This document shows positions 39,701 through 51,700 of a DNA stretch of 64,000 bases, one piece after another. Each line of letters opens with the position of its first letter. The first letter of the stretch is position 1. Made by a program: the position numbers and the translations under genes. This DNA comes from Cepaea nemoralis (Eukaryota; Mollusca; Gastropoda; Stylommatophora; Helicidae): positions 186,001 through 250,000 of the forward strand of contig JACEFZ010003503.1 in NCBI GenBank assembly GCA_014155875.1, read 5' to 3'. The notes under the pieces are model-generated. The model did no database searches. It had not been told where the DNA came from and saw only the letters and a list, made by a program, of their open reading frames with translations.

Positions 39701-42700
39701 ACCAACTGTACAACAGAAATCCCAACACAGAATTAACGTTAACATATGGTGACCAACCGTACAAAAGAAACCCTCCACAGAAAGAACAAGTTAACATCTG
39801 GTGACCAACTGTACAACAGAACACCCCCCTCCCCCCAAAAGAACATGATATCATAAGGTGACCAACCGTACAACAGAAACCCCCCACAGAAAGAGCATGT
39901 TAACATCTGATGACCAACCGTACAAGAGAATATGGACAATGATGAATCAATCATCTCCACAATAAAACCTGGCTGCAATGAATCTCCAACACTGTCTCTT
40001 GCCGTAATTATACAACTGTCAGACTGCTGTTCTTCCATCTCTTGATTATTTTCCAACTCGTATCGCTGTTTACCTCTTACTCGCTTGCCTTCAACATTAC
40101 CCCCCAATCTGGTTTTATAAGAGAGTTATGGTTTTTATCATGGCTGAAATATTCCACTTGCCTCTTTTTTATTTCTTTCATTAACTCTTTTCATTCCCAG
40201 TTTGTCTAGAACCTCAGTATTTGATTGTTTTTGTTTCTATGAAATATGACACATTCTTCTGTATATCCACATCTCCAAGGCCTCTATTCGACTTTCTAAT
40301 CATTTGTTCATTGTCCAGGCTTCCATACCATAAGCAGTGTTGAATATACATATCATTTGACAATTCTCATTTTTAATGCGTTGTTAATCTTTCTGATTCT
40401 TAATGTTATACTGATTTTATGTTGTTGAAAATATTTTTGGCCATTCCTATTCTCTTTTTGATTTCTGTTTCACTTTTGCCATCATCTGTTAATACATATC
40501 TACAAGATAGGAGAAACTTATTATTCATCCTAGTATCTCCCTGTTTACTGTGATGTTCATTGATGGCCTCTCCTGGACAAAGATAAATAAAAAGAAGCTC
40601 AAAAAATACCTACATACCAAGCCTGCAATCATGAGAAAAGTGCGAGTCTGATTTGGTCTATAACCAGCAGGCAAGAGTGAAGCATCTTGGGATGTGCAGG
40701 ATTTCAGTTCATGCCAAACCATGACATTGGTCACATGTTGCCGTGACCCCAGGGCCAACAATCCATGGCAGTTCATGAACAGATTTATGTTTCTTTGCTG
40801 CTCAAAGGAAACATGGCTGGTAACCAAGTAATCCTAGGTTTGCAAGAAAATAGCAGAAACTAAATTACTAGATGAACAATACAGTTTATGCAAAAACTTC
40901 AATAAATATATCTGGAATAGGCTAATCCTACTACAGTCATTGCCTTAAAGATAATGAACCCTCCAGCATCATTTCACTTGGTCTGCCTCTGCCTCTTTGC
41001 CCACTGATCTTTCCAGTTGTCACAATGTTAACCAATGCCTCTCTTCTCATCACATGATCAAAGAAAGCTATTTATTTCTTTCTTATTGTTGTATATAATA
41101 CAGAAAAACCTCGGTTTTCGTCGATAATCTGCCTGAAAACAATCGGCAAAATCTGAAACCAACGAAAACCGAGGCAATTATTTCCATATGAATCAAAGTA
41201 AAACCAATTAATTTGTTCTAGACACTCCAAAATAAACACCAAAAGCACATTTTATAGAGAATAAATATAGTGTTTAATACTATTTTTCGGTCCCAGACTT
41301 GTCCGAACTCGCACTTTTGCAGTGCCTAGTAACACTGTGTATGCCAGTGTGCCAGTCTAGCCATTTCATATATGATTGCCTCCAAAACATAATAGCAGTA
41401 TAACTGGTTTTGATTTATCCAAATTAATCATAACTGTTTGACATCTTCAATTGTTTGCGATCTCCGTTTCTTTAGCACATTCATACCTTTCACTACATTA
41501 GCCTCATTTCTTCCTTCCTTTTTCGCTACACTGAAACTTATCGTGGATGGCAACTTCCCGCACATGCGGCCGATTTCAGCAATTTTAATACCGCACTTGT
41601 ATTTTCTTATTAGCAATGGATGCTCACACAACAAAAAACAATGCCAATCTGAGCAGAAGAACATGTGGGTCCCTCTTTTTTCTCAAAATTAGCAGCGAGG
41701 TCATGTGGGCATGCAAATGAAATCTGAGGCAACCAATGAAAACTGAGGCACATTTTTCGCGGAAAGGCAACGAAAACCAAGGTTCTACTGTATTATAGTT
41801 TCAATAGCCAGATATTGGTATGGGGATTTTAAATTATAGAGAACTCATAAATATAAGGTGACAAAGTTTTCTTCTGGACATTCCGTTGAAGTCTGTTGAC
41901 AATGAAACGCCTTAAACCTGAGGAGGAAAGATGACCAACCAGGCTTAATATCAGTCTGTCTGTATGTGCAGTCCTGAATCATGATTTGATTAAATCCTAA
42001 TATGTCTCTCCACAGTTGTGATATCCTGATACCTTTCTTGCACATTTGCTGGTTTATGAGTTTGCATAGTGATGTCCCTTGTGGCATGGTCGAGACAGAA
42101 ACATGGAGCTGATCCACGACTCTGGTGATCAAGTGAGATAGCAGAACATGACCGTCCACGCTTACCGGCATGGCACATGATGGATGGATGGATAGTGATG
42201 TCCCAGTATCAAAAGTCATGTTCCAGTAGCAAAAGTCATGTTCTAGTATTAAAAGCCACATCCCAGTATCAAAAGCCACATCCCAGTGTCAAAAGTCATG
42301 TTCTAGAATCAAAAGCCACGTCCCAGTATCAAAAGCCGGGTCCCAGTATCAAAAGTCATGTGCCAGAAACAAAAGCCATGTCCCAGTATCAAAAGTCATG
42401 TGCCAGTATCAAAAGTCATGTTCCAGTAGCAAAAGTCATGTTCTAGTATCAAAACCACATCCCAGTATCAAAAGTCATGTGCCAGTATCAAAAGTCACAT
42501 GCCAGTATCAAAAGTCATGTCCCAGTATCAAAAGTCACCTGCCAGTATAAAAAGTCATGTTCTAGTATCAAAAGTCACATGCCAGTATCAAAGTCATGCT
42601 AACCAAAACTTCTCATCAGCTCTATGCAGAAATCCCTAGACACTGATGCTAGTGCACCTAACCACCTGCTCTGTTAAAGACTCTTCTTCTTCTTCTTCAG

Positions 42701-45700
42701 TCTCTTATCCCCCAGTAAGCAGAGGACATCAACCAACTCCGGCCCAGCCATCCTATCATTGACTATCTCCTGAAGCTTCCTCGATGACCTCCACTCTTTA
42801 CATCTACCACCTGTGCCGTCCTTCCAAAGGCAAATATACTTCTAGCTTCCCAGGTGCCTTTTCTGGAGACTTTTCTAGGCAAAAGGAGGTAAGTTAGTGA
42901 TCCACTTAACTTGCGGGTTACATCCTGCCATACCTCTTCCAGAAGTGCCTCCTTTCATTTTGGTTGGCTGAGTTATTCTTCTTTCCTTAATGACTTCTTC
43001 ATGGATGGTTGGGTTTTGCGGCTAGTTTTCTGCAGGATAGGCGGCCCCATGCCAACCCTCCTTAATCACCCCTTATGACATGTATGGTAGGTTAAAGTGT
43101 CACTATTCTTTGCTTCCCTTAAGGATTGTGATAACAGATGGGTACTGATGAAGCCCAACAAAGACTGAATACTTTGCATAATGCAAGAATGTAAGAGTCA
43201 TGGAAAAATCACACGGATGATGACAGATAATCAGAACCTAAAATCACATAGATGATGATAGATAATCAGAACCTAAAATCACATAGAAGATGATAGATAA
43301 TCAGAACCTAAAATCACATAGAAGATGACAGATAATCAGAACCTAAAATCACACGGATGATGACAGATAATCAGAACCTAAAATCACATAGAAGATGACA
43401 GATAATCAGAACCTAAAATCACATGGATGATGACAGATAATCAGAACCTAAAATCACATGGATCATGATTGATAATCAGAACCTAAAATCACATAGAAGA
43501 TGACAGATAATCAGAACCTAAAATCACATGGATGATGACAGATAATCAGAACCTAAAATCACATAGAAGATGACAGATAATCAGAACCTAAAATCACATA
43601 GAAGATGACAGATAATCAGAACCTAAAATCACATAGAAGATGACAGATAATCAGAACCTAAAATCACATGGATCATGATTGATAATCAGAACCTAAGTCT
43701 TGCACACTTCAAATGGAATGAACAAAGAGGTTTTATTTTCAAAGGGTTGAGAAGTGGACTCAAGGCCCATCTTCCTCTTCTTCTTCGTTAATCCGAAATG
43801 TTTGTTTTCGACATAATTGTGTTGTGCCTGTTTACAGCAGAGCTGCAATGTTTGTGCCTTTTAGCCGATACATCCGACTTCTTCAGGCATTTATTGACCG
43901 GGTTAACCTTCTCGAGAGGCCCACATAACAGGCTGCGCTTCTTTTCTGATGATGAATCCTACCAATGGAAAGTTATGGTGCATGACTGAAATGAGTCTCT
44001 TGATCGTCTACAGGGATCACCTGCTCCCAATTCCATCATTTCATTAAACGAATGCCTAAATATGACTGGGTTCAAACAACAAGACTAAACTGAATTTTCT
44101 GCCAAGGTATTTAAAGACGACACTTACTTTATAAAATAAACTTGTTCCCTGCACTGTGTACTTCCTTCTTGAAAACAAATCTTTTGAATCCTAGAATACA
44201 TGATGAAAAACTACTACATTTTTTTTTTCAAAAGAAGAAATAAATGGATAAGAAATATATTAAGATTCCCATCTCAAAGAAAAAATTTGTGTGAAGCAAC
44301 TGTCCAGAGAAAGGTTAAATTTCTTTTGCAAAAGAATTGTGAGGTATGGTTCCATGGGAAAATGGTAAGAATTCCATAAACAGATAAGAGAAGTTAAGTT
44401 GAGCTGAGATGAGTTGAGTTAAGTTGAGTTGAGTTTCCCCTACTTCAACAATTGTGCATGTACATTCTCAATCCCTTTCTAGTTCAGCTACTTCAACAAT
44501 TGTGCATGTCCATTCTCAATCCCATTCTAGTTCCCCTACTTCAACAATTGTGCATGTCCATTCTCAATCCCTTTCTAGTTCCCCTACTTCAACAATTGTG
44601 CATGTCCATTCTCAATCCTTCTAGTTCCCCTACTTCAACAATTGTGCATGTCCATTCTCAATCCCTTTCTAGTTCCCCTACTTCAACAATTGTGCATGTC
44701 CATTCTCAATCCCTTTCTAGTTCCCCTACTTCAACAATTGTGCATGTCCATTCTCAATCCCTTTCTAGTTCCCCTACTTCAACAATTGTGCATGTCCATT
44801 CTCAATCCCTTTCTAGTTCCCCTACTTCAACAATTGTGCATATCCATTCTCAATCCCTTTCTAGCTCCCCTACTTCAACAATTGTGCATGTCCATTCTCA
44901 ATCCCTTTCTAGTTCAGCTACTTCAACAATTGTGCATGTCCATTCTCAATCCTTCTAGTTCCTCTACTTCAACAATTGTGCATGTCCATTCTCAATTCTT
45001 CTAGTTCCCCTACTTCAACAATTGTGCATGTCCATTCTCAATCCCTTTCTAGTTCCCCTACTTCAACAATTGTGCATGTCCATTCTCAATCCCTTTCTAG
45101 TTCCCCTACTTCAACAATTGTGCATGTCCATTCTCAATCCCTTTCTAGTTCAGCTACTTCAACAATTGTACATGTCCATTCTCAATCCCTTTCTAGTTCC
45201 CCTACTTCAACAATTGTGCATGTCCATTCTCAATCCCTTTCTAGTTCAGCTACTTCAACAATTGTGCATGTCCATTCTCAATCCCTTTCTAATTCCCCTA
45301 CTTCAACAATTGTGCATGTCCATTCTCAATCCCTTTCTGGTTCCCCTACTTCAACAATTGTGCATGTCCATTCTCAATCCCTTTCTAGTTCAGCTACTTC
45401 AACAATTGTGCATGTCCATTCTCAATCCTTCTAGTTCCCCTACTTCAACAATTGTGCATGTCCATTCTCAATCCCTTTCTAGTTCCCCTACTTCAACAAT
45501 TGTGCATGTCCATTCTCAATCCTTCTAGTTCCCCTACTTCAACAATTGTGCATGTCCATTCTCAATCCCTTTCTGGTTCCCCTACTTCAACAATTGTGCA
45601 TGTCCATTCTCAATCCTTCTAGTTCCTCTACTTCAACAATTGTGCATGTCCATTCTCAATCCCTTTCTGGTTCCCCTACTTCAACAATTGTGCATATCCA

Positions 45701-48700
45701 TTCTCAATTCTTCTAGTTTCTCTACTTCAACAATTGTGCATGTCCATTCTCAATCCCTTTCTAGTTCCCCTACTTCAACAATTGTGCATGTCCATTCTCA
45801 ATCCCTTTCTAGTTCAGCTACTTCAACAATTGTGCATGTCCATTCTCAATCCCTTTCTAGTTCCCCTACTTCAACAATTGTGCATGTCCATTCTCAATCC
45901 CTTTCTAGTTCCCCTGCTTCAACAATTGTGCATGTCCATTCTCAATCCCTTTCTAGTTCCCCTACTTTAACAACTGTGCATGTCCATCGTCATGCTGGTC
46001 ATCCGTCTCTTCTCCAGTGGAAGCCTTCCATCAATGTCCTTTCCACACCAGTGTGATGTTTAATATAGCCAAAGTCTCTGAGACATGACCCTGTTCATCA
46101 GCAAGTTCTCTTCGATGTTAAGATCTTGTAAGATGTCAGTATTTGTCTTCTTCTTGGTACATTTTATAAGAATTCTTCTGTAACATTTTGCTGGAGGACA
46201 AACAGCACACACATGTAGAGATTGTAACAGACTCACAAAGTATGATGAGAAAGGTGAAGGCAGGCATGCTTCGGGCAGAGTGGCAGGCTTACATTCAACA
46301 AACAAACATAGACAGCATCTGTTGGATATTTTCCCAGGACATGCTGGTGAGCAGCCGGGCAAGACTGGCTGTGTCTGCACCACTTGGTGATGTATTGGTG
46401 CATGATAAGCAAGATGTCGTCTGGGCCCTTTCAAATCATGTGTAGTGCAAAAGAACAGATAGATCATCAAGGTCTGGAGAGAATGGTGCTGCAAGGAGTG
46501 ACCAGAGGTTCTGTCTGACACTCAAAACTCTGAGGAAAGGCCAGATGGACACATAATCAGACTGCTACTGGTACGCCAACAGATAACTAACTATATTTCT
46601 GAGTTACCTTCTCCATTGGAACGGTGTTAAAGAGCTCTCCTTCCTCTCTACCTGCGCAGAACCTATGGGTGTGTAAGACTGGTTCTTCAGCTGCACATCT
46701 GTTTTGGGGTATGGTGGTCTTTGGAACATTAGACAGACTGGGTACCCAGTAAAACTGGTACTTTAGCTGCGCATCTATATTGAGGTATGGCGATCTTTGG
46801 AACATTAGACAGGCTGTGTATCCCATAAAACTGGTACTTTAGCTGCACATCTATATTGAGGTATGGCGATCTTTGGAACATTAGACAGACTGTGTACCCC
46901 ATAAAACTGGTACTTTAGCTGCACATCTATATTGAGGTATGGCGATCATTGGAACATTAGACAAACTGGGTATCCAGTCTATGCATGTTGGTACTTTATT
47001 GAACGAGGGGACTGAGCACGTATGGGAATGTCCCGAGTGCAGTGATGTCGGTTCTTAACTCAACTCAACTCAACTGGTACTTTAGCTGCACATCTGTACA
47101 TTAGACAGACTGGGTACCCTGTCTATACAAGACGGGTTCTTTAGCTGCACATCTGTATTGAGGTATGGCGATCTTTGGAACATTAGACAGACTCAGAACC
47201 CAGTCTACGCAAGACTGGTTCTTTACCTGCACACCTGCATTGTGGTTTACTGCAACATAAACAATAATAATCTACGTCCAGAGAAATATTCAACCTACCA
47301 AGAAATCATCAAAGTCCATAGCTTCAAATTCACTCAAAACTTCATCACAGATCAGCTGAAAGGAAAATAGAAAACTTTCAGTGTCAATTTTGATATTTAT
47401 AAAGTATTGGCATCTGTTTCATGGGTAACAGAAAGAGAATCTTAGCACTTTGAGAAATGTACACAAGATCAGATTTCATCACAGAAACTGTATGCTAATT
47501 GTCTCCGAAGCAACTTTAAAAAAATCTTCTTCTTCGGTAGTCATGACAACAGACATGCTATACCTGCAGCCGTGTTGCTAGGATGGATCCATAAAGTGTT
47601 AATTTGTACACATGCAATCACTGAAAAGACTGGTCACATTTGATTTGGTTTGGTTTATAAAGACTAAATTTCACTGCACATGAATATCTCCATAAGTGCT
47701 GCAGTCTCCTCCCATAGATCACACAAGGAGAATCTCAGCACAGTGCACAAACTTTGAAGCACCAGCGCGGATCCAAATGTGTGTATAGTAGAATCACACA
47801 TGATGTAATTTTCTGTGGGTAGGGTTGTCTAATTTGGACATTTTACCCAGGCAGTGACATATTCGGTCTGCTCTTTTCAATGTCCATTTGCCAAGGGAAC
47901 TCAAAGTGTGCAACATGCACACTGATCCACAGAGCCATGGCATCTGTCATCGTCTTGCTCATGTCTAGGTATCTGAGCTCGGGTTCACACAGGCAACAAT
48001 AACTCCGTTCAATATACTATCGAACATTTATTGTATTTCAACATACAGTGCGTTGGCGCAGTGGGTTAATAAGCCCGCGCTGGATTGCATATCACAGATA
48101 GTTAACATCATCACACATAGTTATCATAAACATTCTAGCAAACTATCTAGCCTATGTCTATATATCTATTGATATCTATTGAGTCCCTCTAAGGCAGGCC
48201 CTGTTGTCTCTCTGAAGTCCGTCTGTCCTCTGCCGGTCCACACGTGTCCCAATCCGACACGGGTGGTAACTCTGTCCGAGTTCCTCGTGGACCCCGCAAT
48301 AGGCGGGCCACATCAGTGTCCACGGGACCATGGACTCAATGACCAGTCCTTCGAGAAGGCTCTAGATTACTCTGGCCTTTGAGTGACTCACTTCTATCCC
48401 TTGGGCGGGAGTTGCAGCCCTTTAATTAATATCTATAACTGTGAGGCGGTGACAGGATTCCCCCCTCTCCCCTGATATGATGGTTTGTTATAGGGTAATT
48501 AGATCTGTTCTAATTCTGTCACCGAATCACATAAAGTCGGTGTTTGTAGTTTGGTGGACAGTAACCTGGTAACCTACATACTGGCATCAAAACTCATGTA
48601 TTCTCCCATACACCACTTCTCTGATTTGGTGAAGAGATCACTCTCTCTCTCCTGTGTCCTTAAAAATGCTTATCTGACCGAAGTTACGTGACGTTTAGTA

Positions 48701-51700
48701 GTTGTTTTTACAACCCGTCCTTCTCATAGTACCCCACTGATACCAAGACAATTAACCTCTGTATTAAAGAGGATTAACAAGACCGAAGTCCTGGCTAATT
48801 AAGTACACCTTCAAATCTTGATCTGTGTGTGCATTTCAATACACTTTTACTCTCGTATGTTGTATAATGCTAAATATGTAGTTACGTTGTTATTTTATCC
48901 CCTCAGACTACATGTGTCCCTGTTGGCTTGTTAGTGTGTTGACTAATAAGTTGCTGTTTCTAATAAAGTGACTGTATTTTAAATTGATAGTGTTCAGTTT
49001 TAAGTTTTGTGTAAAGTGTATGCTGAATGTGTGGCTTATTTCCAAGCGTCACGAGTTGGGATAACCTCAATCATGAATTACTCCAATGTGTGCAATACAT
49101 GATCAGGCATTCCAAGTAGTGGTGCTTAGATGTATCCTAACTACTAAACTAAGTATATTAAACTAACTACTAAACATGTATCAACAATTTAGACAAGTCA
49201 TGCAATTTTACATGAAAGACGCAGACAAATTAAAATAAATACGTTTTGCGTACAATTTGTCCGCTCAGTATATCGTTCTCTCATTTAATTCATTCACTCT
49301 GTCATTCACTCACCTTTCATTCAAAATAGTATTTGGTTAAAATATATAATTAAAGTTGAGGTAAGTGTTATTGCCCTTAGAACAAATGGAATAGGCGATA
49401 TTTGCCCTTTAAGAAAATACGTACTTTTTGTACGATGACTCAAAAATGGGTTATAATTTACACAGAGACAATTGTATAGGACGGTCCTTTAGCCTATGAA
49501 TGGAACCGCCTGTAATATTATAGTAGAATATGTACAAATTACAGGTTAACACATTTTATATACATAATTAATGCAAATATAATACATATTTAATACTAAA
49601 GTAATTAATTAATTAAGTAACTAAATCCAACGATGATGTGCGCGTTGTCCTCCTGTTGTTAGCGTGTAGTGCCATGAATGTTAAAGTTAGTATGGCTGTC
49701 TCTTGAGTGTTGTAGTCGAAGTAGTTCTGTTTCGGCTGTTTGCAAAGTCTTGTAGCAACAGCAAGTAGGGATTGTTCTCAATGTTCCGTATAAAGTGTTC
49801 TTACAGTATTCAGAGTCAGTTCACTGGTTGATATCATTGGTTGAAACACAGTTAACGTTTCTTGCTCGGGTCATTCTAGAGCTTGGGCACTTGATAGTAT
49901 AGCTCTTAAAGTATAGCTCTTAAAGTATAGCTCTTAAAGTTTCATGTTCGTGGGTGTCGTAAGTAACCTATTCACTGAGGTGTTATTACTTCTAAATGAA
50001 AGTACTCTAGCAGGTGTAGAGTTACACTGTTATATGAAACAGACTAAAATATCACAGTTTCTAGTATGGCGAATAGTTGATGTGCCAAATGTTATTCTAC
50101 TGGCGCATTCGTTTGCCGTGACAAAAGGTCAGGAATAATGTTGTCGGTGCCTCTGATATGGCGGATTTCGAAGTCGAAATCTTGAAGAAGAAGACACCAT
50201 CTTTTTAAACGATGGTTTTTCGGTGACCCTTGCTTAAGGACCAACAATGGCGAATTGTCAGTGAGTACAACAAAGTGACTACCTAAGAGGAACTTAGATA
50301 ATCTCAATACACAAAATAGTAGACTTAAAGCCTCCAATTCCACTGTAGCATACCGGGATCTCTGCCTTCTTTAGTTTACGGCTTACGTAGAGAATCGGGT
50401 GTCTCACTCCATCCACTTCTTGCATTAAACATCCTCCTATTGCGATAGCACTCGCATCTGTGGTCAAAATAAAGGGTAAATTTATGTTGGGTAATCGTAA
50501 GACTGGTGGATTAGAAAAAATACGTTTCAATCTACACATTGCATCGTCTAAGCTGGTACTTTTACAAATTTTTGATGGATGATCTTTAGTTAACATATCA
50601 GAAAAGACTGAGGTAAGTTCTGCCCAATTTGGTATAAATTTAGAATAATAGTTATAAGACCTAGTAAACTTCTAATTTGTTTCTTTGTGGTAGGAACTTC
50701 TAGATTAAGAATCTTGGAAACAATTTTATCATCTGTCAACAATTTGCCTTCAGAAATTCTATGACCAAGGAAGTCTATTTGTTTATAGCCTAATTCAACC
50801 TTGGAAGGTTTGATAGTAAGTCAAAAAAGAGAGATTTGGTTGAAGACTTGTTTGAGTGTAAGTAAGTGAGAAGTCATATTAGAAGAATGGATGCATATAT
50901 CATCAATATAAGCTTGAACATCTTTAATTCCGTGTAATAACAATCTAGTTAATCTAACAAATGTGGCTGGCGCGTTCTTGAGACCAAATGGAAGATATAG
51001 CCATTCGTACAAACCGAGGGGTGTTGCGAATGCTGTTATATGTCTAGAAGCAGGGTGTAGTGGCACTTGCCAATATCCTTTCGCTAAATCAGTCTTAGAA
51101 AATAAGGATGATTGAGCCATATTTAAAATGAGATCTTCACAACTGTTCATTGGCTCTGCATCCGTTGTGGTTCTTGTATTTAATACTCTATAGTCGATGC
51201 ACAAACGGATTGTCTGGTCCTTCTTTTTCACCAGGACAATCGGTGAAGAATATTGAGACATCGATTTTTGAATTATTCCATTTTTCTCTAAATCTAAAAT
51301 TTCTTTGTCTAAATTTGCTCTGTAATGGAGAGGAATAGAATATGGTCTACATTTGACTGGTGTCAGATCTGTCAGCACAATTGAATGTGTTATTTTGTCA
51401 GTGCGTCCAGGTTTGTTAGAAAAGATAGATTTATACTCGTCAAGGAGAGTCAAAATGTCTTGTCGCTGTTGTTGTGTCAAAGTGTCAGAGATATGTATGT
51501 CATTTATACTCCCGTCGTCAGTCATAATAGGTACTGGGATTTCAGTATTGTCTACGTCTGTCTGATTTATCACAGATGCTACTGTTTGTAAATTGTCCTC
51601 AATGTCATTGTCGTCGTCGTCGAGATCAATCGTTGTCAATATGTCGTCGACTTGGTCGTCGTTGTCGTTATCACATATTGTCGGTAAAGTCCATATGTCT

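Noticed and set aside
43205..43700. Regular 35-bp repeats resembling a CRISPR array
   Set aside because: There are no variable spacers: the whole 35 bp repeats. The window is eukaryotic with introns and LINEs.
44452..45528. Plus-strand ORFs of 120-168 codons with 16-residue repeats, a possible repeat protein
   Set aside because: They arise from a 48-bp minisatellite, are open in two frames at once, break wherever the 46-bp unit occurs, and have no start or splice context.
46060..46521. 153-codon minus-strand ORF
   Set aside because: No motif, no splice sites in phase with INTU neighbours, and overlapping ORFs on the other strand.
47355..47640. Extra INTU exon between E5 and E6
   Set aside because: E5 ends and E6 starts in phase 0 and homology is continuous enough; no open splice-bounded frame was seen here.
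48179..48382. 67-codon ORF, also present at 53161-53364
   Set aside because: It lies inside the LTRs, antisense to the element; duplication is explained by the LTR pair.
48479..50091. A relocated gag or env gene in the 3' part of the LTR element
   Set aside because: No minus-strand ORF of useful length and no zinc-knuckle, capsid-like or envelope-like motif seen.
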